From contig NZ_JALQCW010000058.1 in NCBI RefSeq assembly GCF_023241715.1, positions 41,562 to 105,561 on the forward strand: a stretch of DNA of 64,000 nucleotides, written 5' to 3'. Below the pieces are notes generated by a model, which was not told where the DNA came from, did not search any database, and worked only from the letters and a program-made list of their open reading frames with translations. The DNA comes from Pseudomonas morbosilactucae. Its GTDB lineage: Bacteria > Pseudomonadota > Gammaproteobacteria > Pseudomonadales > Pseudomonadaceae. Position 1 is the stretch's first letter. Every line of letters starts with the position of its first letter. Shown here in pieces: positions 34,743 through 44,343 of this stretch. A program made the translations under genes and the position numbers.

Positions 34743-35644
34743 CCCTGCTCCACGGCGCCCAGCAGTGGCGAGTCCGCCGGCAAATGCACGCGCAACGCCT
34801 GGGGCCGAGCGACAAAACGCAGGTCGTTGCCCTCCAGGGGCTCGCCATCGAGGTTGATGGACAAGCCCTGGGATGCCTTGATCTCGACCCAGGGCAAGCG
34901 CGCCCGGACAAACATGCTGTCCAGCCCCCAACCATCGGTCATCAGCTCTTTCAGGGTGCCAACCACTTCCTGGGGCGCCGGCAAAATACTCACGTCCAGC
35001 AGTCCGTCATCCGCCAGGGCCTGGGGGCATAGCACATGCCCGCCGCCGGCTTGCCGGCCATTGCCGATCCCCAGGGCCAGCAGCTCGCCGCTCCAGTGAA
35101 AATCCGGCCCCTGCAATTCGGCAGAGGCCGCGTGCAGTTCGCCGAAACGCGACAACCCGGTGAACAGGTACGCCGCGCCACCGAGGACCTTTTTCAAGTC
35201 CTCCGAAGTATTGGCCGTGACCTGGCTGCCGAACCCACCCGTCGCCATGTTCAGGAACACCTGGCCGCCGACTTCGCCGAGGTCGATGGCCCGCGCGGGT
35301 ACATCCAGCAGGTCGAGGGCGACGGCAGGCTCCAGCGACACGCCGGCGGCCCGGGCAAAGTCGTTGGCGGTGCCCAAGGGCAAGAGCACCAGGCTGGCGT
35401 CACCTTGCTCCTCGGCCAGGGCCTCGGCAATGTCACGCAAGGTACCGTCACCGCCACCCGCGATCAGCTGCGAGTAGCCCGCGGCCAGGGCTTCCTGGAC
35501 CAGTCGCCGGGCATCGCCCGCCTCCCAGGTCACGCGCACCGCCAACTCCCAGCCCGCCGCGCGCTTGGCTTCCACGGCCTGGCGCACGTCGTCGTTGAGG
35601 GCCTGCTTGCCATGCAAAATCAACAGTGCCTTACGCTCGCTCAT
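34739..35644 (-). CDS. yegS: Lipid kinase YegS (diacylglycerol kinase family)
   Basis: A 301-residue protein with GGGAG before the ATG at 35644. The catalytic motif AGGGDGTLRDIAEAL is near residue 62, followed by LPLGTANDFARA. The C-terminal beta-rich domain has FLNMATGGFGSQVT and SINLDGEPLEGNDLRF, as in YegS, a phosphatidylglycerol kinase. The last four bases overlap the end of the convergent regulator gene, so the two genes share their 3' ends with no terminator between. Confidence 0.93.
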   Translation of the reverse strand: MSERKALLILHGKQALNDDVRQAVEAKRAAGWELAVRVTWEAGDARRLVQEALAAGYSQLIAGGGDGTLRDIAEALAEEQGDASLVLLPLGTANDFARAAGVSLEPAVALDLLDVPARAIDLGEVGGQVFLNMATGGFGSQVTANTSEDLKKVLGGAAYLFTGLSRFGELHAASAELQGPDFHWSGELLALGIGNGRQAGGGHVLCPQALADDGLLDVSILPAPQEVVGTLKELMTDGWGLDSMFVRARLPWVEIKASQGLSINLDGEPLEGNDLRFVARPQALRVHLPADSPLLGAVEQG

Positions 35645-36089
35645 GGATCACGACTCCCAGGATTCAAAAAGATGCTTGAAGGATGTTGACCCCGACCGCG
35701 AAGAAAAAAGTCGGCGGCGACGCAGATATTTTTTGCCTGACTGCAAACGTCTCCCAACGACCGCGCACTTGGGCCAACAATTACGGGCCCCGGAAATTTT
35801 TCTGACCCATTAGCCTGCTTTCTATTCGCGAGTCAGTGTTTCATGGGCTTTACTCAGCCGGAGTTCCAGAGATGACGAGTGGTCGATATCGGCGCGCGGC
35901 ACTACGCCAGAAATTCAACTGAACTCGTCAAGAACACGGGTCTCTTAACATTCACGGGTCCCATATTGGCCGCGTCAAAGCTATCGTAGAAACATCAGGG
36001 ATGGTCAGGCGTGACAAGTCGTTTTTTGACGCTCTGGCTGAAGAGGTTTTCAGCAGAGGCTGTCGCCAAGGGTCGAGGGAATTGATCTT
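35645..36089. other. Leader and promoter region of the psl-like operon
   Basis: 445 bases between divergent yegS and pslA with no gene I can support. It must hold the promoter of the exopolysaccharide operon; no sigma-70 pair stands out clearly. The pslA ribosome site is GAGGGAATTGATCTT before the ATG. An AT-rich stretch lies at 35729-35745 and another at 35790-35822. Confidence 0.4.
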
Positions 36090-37526
36090 ATGCGGTTGCA
36101 ACCAGTCGATAGTTTGTTACTTACCCGGCCGAGCATGGTCGAGTACTTTCTGTTAGGTATCCGCCTGGTCCACGGCGTTACGGCGATCCTCCCGGGGTTG
36201 CTGTTGATGATGCTGGTCCCCGATCCAAACCACGCGCAAATCAAGAATGACCTGACCGTCCTGCTGTTTTTCGGGGTCATCAGCGTGATGATTTTCCAGG
36301 CGCTGGGGGTCTACGCCGAAAGCATTTTCAGCAACCGGCTGCGCTTCCAACTGACCCTCTTTGCCTGGGCCTCTTCCTTCTGCGTGCTGATGTTCATGCA
36401 CCGCGCCATGCAGATGTTCGATGACTTCAGCAACAGCGAATTGTTGATCTGGTTCTGCGGCAGCCTGGTGTTGTTCGGCATCGAACGCCTGATTCTCCTG
36501 ACCCTGTTCCAGCAACTGATGCAACGCGGTGTGTTCCTGCAAAACGCGGTGATCCTCGGCGCCACCGAGAACGGCCAGCGCCTGGCCGAATACCTGGCCC
36601 AGCACCAGGACATCCGCTCCGGCGTGATCGGCTTTATCGACGACCGCATCGGCCGCCTGCCCAAGACCCTGTGCAACCTGCCATTGCTGGGCAACTCCAG
36701 CGACCTGGAAAAACTGATCCGCGAGGGCCAGGTCACCCAGGTGCTGGTGGCCCTGCCCTGGTCCGCGGAAAACCGCATGGCCTACGTGATTCGTGAGTTG
36801 CGCCGGTTGCCGGTCAACGTGCTGCTGGTGCCGGACATGGTCGCCTTTCGGCATGCCCACAACCGCATCACCGAAGTGGCCAGCCTGCCGATGTTCAACG
36901 CCTCGGAAGTGCCGTTGCGCGGCTGGTCGCCGTTCTTCAAGCGCGCTGAAGACATGCTCCTGTCGACCCTGGCCCTGGTGTTGCTGTCACCGGTCATGCT
37001 CGCGGTGGCGCTGGCCATCAAGCTCGACTCCAAAGGCCCGGTGCTGTTCAAGCAGAAGCGTTATGGCTACAACAACCGTTTGATCAAGGTCTACAAATTC
37101 CGCTCCATGCACCAGCACTTGGCAGACGCCAATGCCGAGCAGCAAACCACCCGAGGCGACCCGCGCATCACCCGAGTCGGACGCTTCATTCGCAAGACCA
37201 GCCTCGATGAGCTGCCGCAACTGCTCAACGTGCTGGGCGGCAGCATGTCCATGGTCGGGCCGCGCCCACACGCCACCGCCACCAAGGCCGCTGGCATTCT
37301 TTTCGAGGAGGCAGTGAAGGAATACACCTCGCGCCACCGGGTCAAGCCGGGCATTACCGGGCTGGCGCAAATCAACGGTTATCGTGGCGAAACCGACACC
37401 CTGGAAAAAATCGAGAAGCGTGTCGAATTCGACCTGGAATACATCGAAAACTGGTCGGTCTGGTTTGACTTGTACATCCTCTTCCGCACCGTTCCATCCG
37501 TGATCATGACTCGCGAGGCCTTCTGA
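36090..37526 (+). CDS. pslA: Undecaprenyl-phosphate glucose/galactose phosphotransferase PslA
   Basis: A 478-residue polyprenyl-phosphate hexose-1-phosphate transferase, the same length as PslA. Four to five N-terminal membrane helices (residues ~15-130) are followed by a nucleotide-fold domain (NAVILGATENGQRLAEYL) and the C-terminal sugar transferase domain. That domain begins KRAEDMLLSTLALVLLSP and has KQKRYGYNNRLIKVYKFRSM, RITRVGRFIRKTSLDELPQLLNVL and MVGPRPHA. It places the first sugar on undecaprenyl phosphate at the inner membrane. Its stop lies immediately before pslB. Confidence 0.9.
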   Translation: MRLQPVDSLLLTRPSMVEYFLLGIRLVHGVTAILPGLLLMMLVPDPNHAQIKNDLTVLLFFGVISVMIFQALGVYAESIFSNRLRFQLTLFAWASSFCVLMFMHRAMQMFDDFSNSELLIWFCGSLVLFGIERLILLTLFQQLMQRGVFLQNAVILGATENGQRLAEYLAQHQDIRSGVIGFIDDRIGRLPKTLCNLPLLGNSSDLEKLIREGQVTQVLVALPWSAENRMAYVIRELRRLPVNVLLVPDMVAFRHAHNRITEVASLPMFNASEVPLRGWSPFFKRAEDMLLSTLALVLLSPVMLAVALAIKLDSKGPVLFKQKRYGYNNRLIKVYKFRSMHQHLADANAEQQTTRGDPRITRVGRFIRKTSLDELPQLLNVLGGSMSMVGPRPHATATKAAGILFEEAVKEYTSRHRVKPGITGLAQINGYRGETDTLEKIEKRVEFDLEYIENWSVWFDLYILFRTVPSVIMTREAF

Positions 37527-38981
37527 ATGAGCACTCTCATTCCCTGCATCATCGCCGGCGGCGCCGGCACCCGCCTGTGGCCCGTATCCCGGGAGGCGAT
37601 GCCCAAACCCTTCATGCGCTTGCCCGATGGCGAGAGCCTGTTGCAGAAGACCTTCGTGCGCGCCAGCGGCCTGGACGATGTGACGCGCCTATTGACGGTG
37701 ACCAACCGCGAGGTGTTCTTCCGCACCGTGGATGACTACCGCCTGCTGAATCGTCGCAAGCTGGACCTGGACTTCATCCTCGAACCGTTCGGCCGCAACA
37801 CCGCCCCGGCGATTGCCGCTGCGGCGCTGCACGTCAGCCGCCTGTACGGTGAGGACGCGCAGCTGCTGGTGCTGCCCGCCGACCACCTGATCAAGGACCT
37901 CGGCGCCTTTACCGAAGCCGTGCACAGTGCCCGGCAACTGGCCGAACAAGGCTGGCTGGTGACCTTCGGCCTGGTGCCGGACAAGGCCGAAACCGGGTTC
38001 GGCTATATCGAAAAGGGCCAGGCCCTGAACAGCGACAGCTTCCAGATAAAACGCTTTGTCGAAAAACCCGATGCGGCCACGGCCCAGGGCTATGTCGATG
38101 GCGGCCTGCACCTGTGGAACGCCGGCATGTTCTGCATGCGTGCCGACAGCATCCTCCAGGAATTGCGCGAGCACGCCCCCGACGTGGTGAGCGCGGTCGA
38201 GGCGTGCCTGGACCTCAGTCATCGCCGTGAAGGCAACCACGAACTGCAACTGGAACTCGACAGCGACAGCTTTGCCCGGGTGCCGGATATCTCCATCGAC
38301 TACGCAGTGATGGAGCGCTCGAAAAAAGTCGCGGTGGTGCCCTGCCAACTGGGCTGGAGCGACATCGGATCCTGGCAGGCGGTGCGTGAGCTGAGCCCAG
38401 CGGATGCCCAGGGCAACCAGTGCAATGGCGAGACCGTGTTGTACGACGTGACCAACTGCTACATCGATTCGCGCAAACGCCTGGTGGGCGGCGTGGGCCT
38501 GGACAACCTGATCATCATCGACACCCCCGATGCCCTGCTGATTGCCGATGGCAAGCGCAGCCAGGACGTCAAGCTGATCGCCCAGGAGCTCAAGCGTCTG
38601 GGGCACGACGCCTACAAATTGCACCGCACCGTCACCCGGCCCTGGGGCACCTACACGGTTCTGGAAGAGGGTTCGCGCTTCAAGATCAAGCGCATCGTGG
38701 TGCGCCCCGAGGCCTCGCTGTCGCTGCAGATGCACCACCATCGCAGCGAGCACTGGATCGTGGTCAGCGGCATGGCCAGGGTCACCAACGGCGAGGATGA
38801 ATTCCTGCTCAACACCAATGAATCGACCTTTATCAAACCCGGCCGCACCCATCGTTTGGTCAATCCCGGGGTGATCGACCTGGTGATGATTGAAGTGCAG
38901 AGCGGGGAGTACCTGGGCGAAGACGACATCGTGCGCTTCACCGATATTTACGGGCGGGTTCCCGCCACCCCAACGAGCTGA
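37527..38981 (+). CDS. pslB: Mannose-1-P guanylyltransferase / mannose-6-P isomerase PslB
   Basis: A 484-residue bifunctional enzyme making GDP-mannose. The nucleotidyltransferase domain begins IIAGGAGTRLWPVSREAMPKP and has the FVEKPDAATA and NAGMFCMRAD elements. The C-terminal cupin domain (residues ~370-470) has RPWGTYTVLEEG and LSLQMHHHRSEHWIVVSG with metal-binding His residues for the isomerase step. It begins on the base after the pslA stop. Homologues in alginate synthesis (AlgA) share this plan; position between pslA and pslD favours PslB. Confidence 0.92.
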   Translation: MSTLIPCIIAGGAGTRLWPVSREAMPKPFMRLPDGESLLQKTFVRASGLDDVTRLLTVTNREVFFRTVDDYRLLNRRKLDLDFILEPFGRNTAPAIAAAALHVSRLYGEDAQLLVLPADHLIKDLGAFTEAVHSARQLAEQGWLVTFGLVPDKAETGFGYIEKGQALNSDSFQIKRFVEKPDAATAQGYVDGGLHLWNAGMFCMRADSILQELREHAPDVVSAVEACLDLSHRREGNHELQLELDSDSFARVPDISIDYAVMERSKKVAVVPCQLGWSDIGSWQAVRELSPADAQGNQCNGETVLYDVTNCYIDSRKRLVGGVGLDNLIIIDTPDALLIADGKRSQDVKLIAQELKRLGHDAYKLHRTVTRPWGTYTVLEEGSRFKIKRIVVRPEASLSLQMHHHRSEHWIVVSGMARVTNGEDEFLLNTNESTFIKPGRTHRLVNPGVIDLVMIEVQSGEYLGEDDIVRFTDIYGRVPATPTS

Positions 38982-39049
38982 AACAGGCACCAGGCTTGAC
39001 CTGCAACCCGACAGGGAGCTGTAACCATGGACGCCAGGAAGAACCCGCA

Positions 39050-39826
39050 ATGAAAAAATGCCTGCTGATTATCAGCGCTCTGCTGCTCTGCGCTTGCAGC
39101 ATTCCCGCCAAGGTTGAACTGCCCCAAAGCGAGGAACTCAAGGCCGGCCATGAGGCAGGGCTGGCCCTGGCCGGCAAGCCCCTGCCGCCGGAGCGGATCC
39201 GCGCCGGCGACACCTTGCGTATCGTGCGCAACACCGGTGAAGCGCCGTCGATCTCGGCCTTCACCGCCAACTCGATCTACGAACTGACCCTGTTCGTCGT
39301 GCTCAACGACGGCACTTTTGCCTATCCCTACGTGGGCCGGATCAAGGCCGCCGGGCTGACGCCGGACCAGTTGACCCAGGTGCTGGAAGCCAAGCTGAAG
39401 GACATCTATCAGGACTCGGCCCTGACCGTGAACATCTCCCAGACCCCGAGCAACACCGTGTTTATCGGTGGCTTCGTACGTAACCCGGCGTCACTGCCGG
39501 TCACGGTGGCGACCACGGTGGAGCAAGCGATCATCGGCGCCGGCGGCATCCTGCCAGTAGCCGACAGCCGCAATATCGCCCTGCTGCGCCAGGAGCAGGA
39601 CGGTCGCTACAAGACCTACTTCTTCGACTATCGCAACTTCATGATCGCTGGCACCGCCGGTGCCGCGCCGGTGCTGTTGCAACGGGGCGATGTGGTGTTC
39701 GTGCCCAAGTCCAGCGTGGGTAACGGCATCGAATGGGTCGACCTGTACCTCAACCAACTGATCCCGTTCACCAAGTCGATCGGTATCGGCGCGAGTTACG
39801 AACTGAACCGCAATAACAACAACTGA
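39050..39826 (+). CDS. pslD: Polysaccharide export protein PslD (periplasmic/outer-membrane lipoprotein)
   Basis: A 258-residue lipoprotein of the Wza/KpsD export family. ATG at 39050 has CAGGAAG before it. The lipobox is L-C-A-C with lipidated Cys16. The export domain follows: ERIRAGDTLRIVR, LNDGTFAYPYVGRIKAAGLT and the SLBB-like FIGGFVRNPASLPV, then LLQRGDVVFVP. It should pass the polymer through the periplasm and outer membrane. In P. aeruginosa pslC lies between pslB and pslD; here only 68 bp separate them. Confidence 0.9.
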   Translation: MKKCLLIISALLLCACSIPAKVELPQSEELKAGHEAGLALAGKPLPPERIRAGDTLRIVRNTGEAPSISAFTANSIYELTLFVVLNDGTFAYPYVGRIKAAGLTPDQLTQVLEAKLKDIYQDSALTVNISQTPSNTVFIGGFVRNPASLPVTVATTVEQAIIGAGGILPVADSRNIALLRQEQDGRYKTYFFDYRNFMIAGTAGAAPVLLQRGDVVFVPKSSVGNGIEWVDLYLNQLIPFTKSIGIGASYELNRNNNN

Positions 39827-39844
39827 TCGCCAAGGACAGCCCAG

Positions 39845-41839
39845 ATGATCAATATCCGTTCCTTCCGCGATTTGCTGCGCTTGTTCTTCATCTTCAAGCG
39901 CGAAGTGAAACTCACCGTGCTGGTGACCTTCATCATCATCCTGCTGGGGGCCTTCCTGCTGCCCAATCGCTTCGAGTCCACGGCGCTGCTGCTGGTCAAG
40001 CCGGGACGCGACACCAGCACCCTGCCGATCGAGATTGCCGATCGCCAGGCGGTGGTTATTCCCAGCGCCCAGCGTGACCCGATCATCGACGAGGAGCGCA
40101 TGCTCAGCGGCGCGCCGATCGCCCGCAAGGTGGCGGAGAAGTACCTCGCCGACCTGTCCCGCCAGCCGGAACAGCAGGGCTTTCTGGCCAGCGTGAAAAA
40201 CGCGGTGAAAAGCGCACTGGAAGGCATGGTCGAAGGCATTCGCAGCTTCCTGCAATTGCTTGGCCTGGTGGAAAAACAATCCCCGGTCGACCGCCTCACC
40301 GAACGCCTGCTCAAGAGCTTCAGCGTGACCCACGCCCCCGGCTCCTCGGTGATGGAAATCAGCTTTTCCTGGAACAACCCCGCCGTGGCCCAGGCCGTGG
40401 TCAAGAGTTGGGTCGAGCTGTACCAGCAGGAGCGCACCCAGACCCTGGGGCGAAAAAGCCTGTACGCCTTCTATGAAGGCGAAAGCACCGCCACCAATGC
40501 CCGCATCCTGGGCTACAAACAGCAGATCGCCGACTACCTCAATCGCCTGGGTGCGGTGAGCATTGCCGAGCGCTTGAATGACATTTCCCGCAACCTCAAC
40601 AACCTGCGCGGCGAGCACCTCAACACCACCCGCGCCGTGGCCTCGACCCAGAGCGGCCTGGACACCATCCAGGCCCAGCTCAACAGCATGAAAAAAGAAA
40701 TCAGCATCGGCCGGCAGATGAGCCTCAACCCGGATCGCCAGGACCTGTCGCAGCGCATCAACGCCAAGCAGATCGAGCGCCAAGAGATGCTCCGCACCTT
40801 CAAGGAAGGGGCACCGCCCGTGCGCGCCATGGACACCGCGATCGCCAACCTGCAAGCCCTGCTCAAGGCCGAAAACGCCACGGTGCAACGCAGCGAAAAC
40901 CTCGCCCCCAACCCGGTGTACACCCGCCTGCAAAACAGCTTCGCCGACCAGCAGGCCAGCCTCAGCCGCCTGAAGACCCAAGCCGCCCAGCAGGAAACCC
41001 AGCTGGCCAAACTTGAAGAAGATCGACGCCAGGCCCTGGCCATCGAGCCCGAACTGGCGCGCCTGCAGCGTGAACTGGATGCCGCGGAAAAGAGCTTCGC
41101 CCTGTACAGCGACAGCACTGAAAAAGCCCGCATCGACCGTGAGCTCGACCAGAGCCAGATCAGCAACATCGCGGTAATTGAAGAAGCCACGTTCAAGCCC
41201 AGCCGCGTCTTCCCCAAAAGCCTGGCCATGCTGTTCCTGGCCCTGCCCCTGAGCCTGGCGGTGGGCCTGATGGCGCTGTATTTCTTCTACCTGCTGGACC
41301 AGCGCATCCACGATGGCGACCAGATCGAAGAACGCTTTGGGGTCAAGGTCTGGAGCAGCCTGCAAGACCTCGACAGCCACCTGCCGCAACGCAACAGCGC
41401 CTTCATCGCCAGCCTCTACCGGCTGTACGGGATCCTGCCTCTGGAACAGGTGGCCGAACACGGCTTGGCCATCGGCCTGACCTCGGCGCGCAAGGGTGAA
41501 GGGGTGACCTTTGTCACCGAGCACCTGCGCAACCTGCTGCAGGAGCGCGGGCACACCGTGCGGGTCAATGGCGCCCCCCCAGCAGCCCCGGGGGAAATCC
41601 TGCTGCTGGAGGCCTCGGGCTTCTTCTCCAATCAAGAGGCCTTCGTCACCCTGCGTGAAGCGGACCTGATCGCCCTGATCGTCGAGGCCGAAACCACCAC
41701 GGTGCCGGTGCTGCAAAATGCCCTGTCGATTCTCAACACCGCCTTCAAGCGTGTCGACGGCATCATCATCAATCGCCGGCGCTTCGGCATTCCCGAGAAG
41801 GTGCTGAACGTCATGGCGCGATTCAGGAGCCACGGCTGA
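39845..41839 (+). CDS. pslE: Chain-length determinant/co-polymerase PslE (Wzz type)
   Basis: A 664-residue inner membrane protein, close to the 662 of PslE. A first membrane helix (~residues 20-40, LTVLVTFIIILLGAFLL) and a second (~460-485, SLAMLFLALPLSLAVGLMALYFF) enclose a long periplasmic coiled-coil region with Wzz features. The cytoplasmic tail resembles a BY-kinase but lacks a working Walker A: TSARKGEGVTF stands where GEGKST is usual, and there is no Tyr cluster. It probably controls chain length without kinase activity. Its last base is the first of the next gene's ATG. Confidence 0.9.
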   Translation: MINIRSFRDLLRLFFIFKREVKLTVLVTFIIILLGAFLLPNRFESTALLLVKPGRDTSTLPIEIADRQAVVIPSAQRDPIIDEERMLSGAPIARKVAEKYLADLSRQPEQQGFLASVKNAVKSALEGMVEGIRSFLQLLGLVEKQSPVDRLTERLLKSFSVTHAPGSSVMEISFSWNNPAVAQAVVKSWVELYQQERTQTLGRKSLYAFYEGESTATNARILGYKQQIADYLNRLGAVSIAERLNDISRNLNNLRGEHLNTTRAVASTQSGLDTIQAQLNSMKKEISIGRQMSLNPDRQDLSQRINAKQIERQEMLRTFKEGAPPVRAMDTAIANLQALLKAENATVQRSENLAPNPVYTRLQNSFADQQASLSRLKTQAAQQETQLAKLEEDRRQALAIEPELARLQRELDAAEKSFALYSDSTEKARIDRELDQSQISNIAVIEEATFKPSRVFPKSLAMLFLALPLSLAVGLMALYFFYLLDQRIHDGDQIEERFGVKVWSSLQDLDSHLPQRNSAFIASLYRLYGILPLEQVAEHGLAIGLTSARKGEGVTFVTEHLRNLLQERGHTVRVNGAPPAAPGEILLLEASGFFSNQEAFVTLREADLIALIVEAETTTVPVLQNALSILNTAFKRVDGIIINRRRFGIPEKVLNVMARFRSHG

Positions 41840-43029
41840 TGCACATTGCCCTGCTGGCCCCCTTGCCGCCGGAACAGAACGGCATCGCCGACTATGCCGG
41901 GCATCTGAAGGCTGCCCTGGAAAGCCATGGCGTGCGCGTCAGCACTCCCCTGGCCGGGTCTGGCAACCTGCTGCCCCGGGCGCTGCAACAGGTGGCCGAA
42001 TTCGACTGGCAAGGCATCGACCTGGTGCATGCCGAAATCGGTGGCGGACGCTTGGCGGAATTCCATGCCTTGCGGGCCTTGCGCCAGCGTTTTCCAAACC
42101 TGCCCCTGACCGCCACCGTGCATGACCCGGAACGCCTGGTCTGGCGCCGGGCCACGCTGCCCTGGCCGCTGTCCCTGGCCAGCCGCTGGCCTTCGCCCTT
42201 GCCGCAAATCGCCACGGTGCTCGCCGACCCGCTGTGCCTGCATGAAGAGAAACAACTGGCCCGCAGCCTGACCCGGCTGATTACCCTGACCCAAGCCGGC
42301 GGCCACAGCCTGCGACAACGCATGGGCCTGCGGGCCGAGCAGATGGTGGTGATCCCCCACGGCAACCTGGTGATCGAACCACAGCCCCTGCCACCGCTGA
42401 ACCCCATACGCCTGCTGTACTTCGGCTTTATCTATCGCGGCAAGGGTATAGAGGACCTACTGGACGCCCTGGCCATGACCTTTGCCCAACAACCCGACTT
42501 GCGCAGCCGCCTGCGCCTGACCCTGGCCGGAGGCAGCGAGCCGGAAATGGCCTTCGGCAGCAGTGGCAGCTACCTCGATCAACTGCGCCAACACATCCAG
42601 CGCCTGAACCTGCAAGACAGCATCGACTGGCGACTGGACCTGCCGGCCGCCGACATCCCGCGGGTAATCCAGGCCCACCATGTGATGGTCTTGCCGTACC
42701 GGGAATCGAGCAAACTCAAGTTGCTCGGCCAACTGCGCGGCACCAGCGGCGCCTTGTCCTGGGCCGTGGCTTGCGGGCGTGGGGCGATCACGTCCGATGC
42801 CCGCTCCTTCGCCGAAGAGGTGGCCCAGGACAACGGCGTGATCTTCCCCCAAGGCAACGTCGTGGCCCTGGCGGCAGAGATCAGCCACCTGTGCGCCACC
42901 CCGGAACTGGCTGTGCGCTGGGCCGAACACGCCAGCATGATCGGCGCCCAGCGGGTCTGGCAGCACACCGCCCAACGTTTTATCCAGGTGTTCCAGGACG
43001 CCTGCGGAGGCCCCGGCCATGTGGCGTAA
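41839..43029 (+). CDS. pslF: Glycosyltransferase PslF
   Basis: A 396-residue family-4/GT-B type enzyme. The N-terminal acceptor domain begins IALLAPLPPEQNGIADYAGHL. The donor domain has LLYFGFIYRGKGIEDLLDAL and a modified donor-binding loop VMVLPYRESSKLKLLGQLRGTSGALSWAVACGRG. It adds one sugar to the lipid-linked Psl-like repeat on the cytoplasmic side. It overlaps pslG by 11 bases, so translation is probably coupled. Confidence 0.88.
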   Translation: MHIALLAPLPPEQNGIADYAGHLKAALESHGVRVSTPLAGSGNLLPRALQQVAEFDWQGIDLVHAEIGGGRLAEFHALRALRQRFPNLPLTATVHDPERLVWRRATLPWPLSLASRWPSPLPQIATVLADPLCLHEEKQLARSLTRLITLTQAGGHSLRQRMGLRAEQMVVIPHGNLVIEPQPLPPLNPIRLLYFGFIYRGKGIEDLLDALAMTFAQQPDLRSRLRLTLAGGSEPEMAFGSSGSYLDQLRQHIQRLNLQDSIDWRLDLPAADIPRVIQAHHVMVLPYRESSKLKLLGQLRGTSGALSWAVACGRGAITSDARSFAEEVAQDNGVIFPQGNVVALAAEISHLCATPELAVRWAEHASMIGAQRVWQHTAQRFIQVFQDACGGPGHVA

Positions 43030-44341
43030 ACCGGTGATCTGGCTGCCGGCGCTGCTGGTGCTGGCCTTCGCCATCAGCAGCCTGCCCTGGTCCGGAACAG
43101 CCGAAGCCCAGAGCCCGTTGCGGGCGCCTCGGGCGGTGCAGTGGAAGGATTTTCTCGGGGTCAACGCGCAGTTCCAGTACTTCAACCCGGGCACCTACCA
43201 AAAGCAGATGAGCCGCCTCGACGATCTGGGCCTGAACTGGGTACGCCTGACGATCCACTGGGCGATGATCGAGCCGGACCAGGGCCACTATCAGCTCGAC
43301 AGCCTGGATGGCGCGATGAATGCCATCAACGACCATCGCTACAACACCCTGGCGTACCTGGTAGGTTCGGCGCCCTTTGCCACCTCGGCCCCGGCGGGCG
43401 CCAGCAATACCGATCAGTACCCGCCCAAGGACGCCAATGTCTTCGCCCAGCGCATGGCGATGCTGGCCCAGCGTTATCCACAGGTGAACACCTGGCAGGT
43501 GTGGAACGAGCCGAACATCGTCTGGCGCCCCAAGGAAGACCCGCTTGCCTACGGCCAATTGTTGAACACCACCGCCCAGGCGATCCGCAGCGCCATCCCC
43601 GGTAAACCGGTGGCCACCGCCGGCATGGCCTACTACAGCCAGATGCGCAACACCCCGGGCCTGATGCTGGAAAACCTGCTGCAACAAGGCTTGGGTCAGC
43701 AGGATCTGATCGCTGCCTATCACCCATATTCGGAGCACCCCGAGGGTGACGACCCCGACGCCCGGGACTTTCTGGTGCAGGGCAACTTCCTCAACGACGC
43801 CCTGCACGGCCATGGTGTGAAACAGGTCTGGGCCACCGAATGGGGGTGGTCAAGCTACACCAGCGGCGCCCGGGAAATGCAGGCCATGATCGGCGTCGAC
43901 GGCCAGGCCGACTACACCCTGCGCCGCCTGGCCCTGATGGCCAGCATGGATTATCAGCGGATCTTCCTGTTCAACCTCAGTGACCTGGATGCCCGTGCCA
44001 GCAACCGTGACCAGTCCTACGGCTTGCTGGACCTGAACGGCGAACCCAAGCCGGTGTACACGGCCCTCAAACGCTTCCTCGAAATCACCGGCCCGCGCCT
44101 GGAACCGGCCGACCCACCGGCCCTGAACGATGCCCCAAGTGACCTCTACAGCATTGCCTGGACCCGTCCCGACGGCTCCCACGTGTGGATGCTATGGAGT
44201 GCCAGCGGCACCAGCCTGCATGTGCCTTCGGTGCACAACGCCACCTTGTTCGACCCTCTGACCGGCACCCAGACGCCCCTTGCCGATGGGCAAGGGGTGC
44301 GGGTGCCGCTGAAAACCAGCTTGCAACTCTTGGTGTGGTAA
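43019..44341 (+). CDS. pslG: Endoglycosidase PslG (GH39-like)
   Basis: A 440-residue glycoside hydrolase with an N-terminal membrane anchor or signal segment (VIWLPALLVLAFAISSLPW). The acid/base Glu is in WQVWNEPNIVW (about residue 165) and the nucleophile Glu in WATEWGWSSY (about residue 276). PslG cuts the Psl polymer in the periplasm during synthesis and can disperse biofilms when added outside. All expected catalytic residues are present. A C-terminal beta-sandwich (IAWTRPDGSHVWMLWSASG) follows the barrel. Confidence 0.92.
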   Translation: MWRKPVIWLPALLVLAFAISSLPWSGTAEAQSPLRAPRAVQWKDFLGVNAQFQYFNPGTYQKQMSRLDDLGLNWVRLTIHWAMIEPDQGHYQLDSLDGAMNAINDHRYNTLAYLVGSAPFATSAPAGASNTDQYPPKDANVFAQRMAMLAQRYPQVNTWQVWNEPNIVWRPKEDPLAYGQLLNTTAQAIRSAIPGKPVATAGMAYYSQMRNTPGLMLENLLQQGLGQQDLIAAYHPYSEHPEGDDPDARDFLVQGNFLNDALHGHGVKQVWATEWGWSSYTSGAREMQAMIGVDGQADYTLRRLALMASMDYQRIFLFNLSDLDARASNRDQSYGLLDLNGEPKPVYTALKRFLEITGPRLEPADPPALNDAPSDLYSIAWTRPDGSHVWMLWSASGTSLHVPSVHNATLFDPLTGTQTPLADGQGVRVPLKTSLQLLVW

Positions 44342-44343
44342 CG

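Noticed and set aside
39491..41833. Antisense open frame of about 780 codons across pslD and pslE
   Set aside because: Shadow of the real genes. No motifs, and the plus-strand genes are intact and overlap as in an operon.
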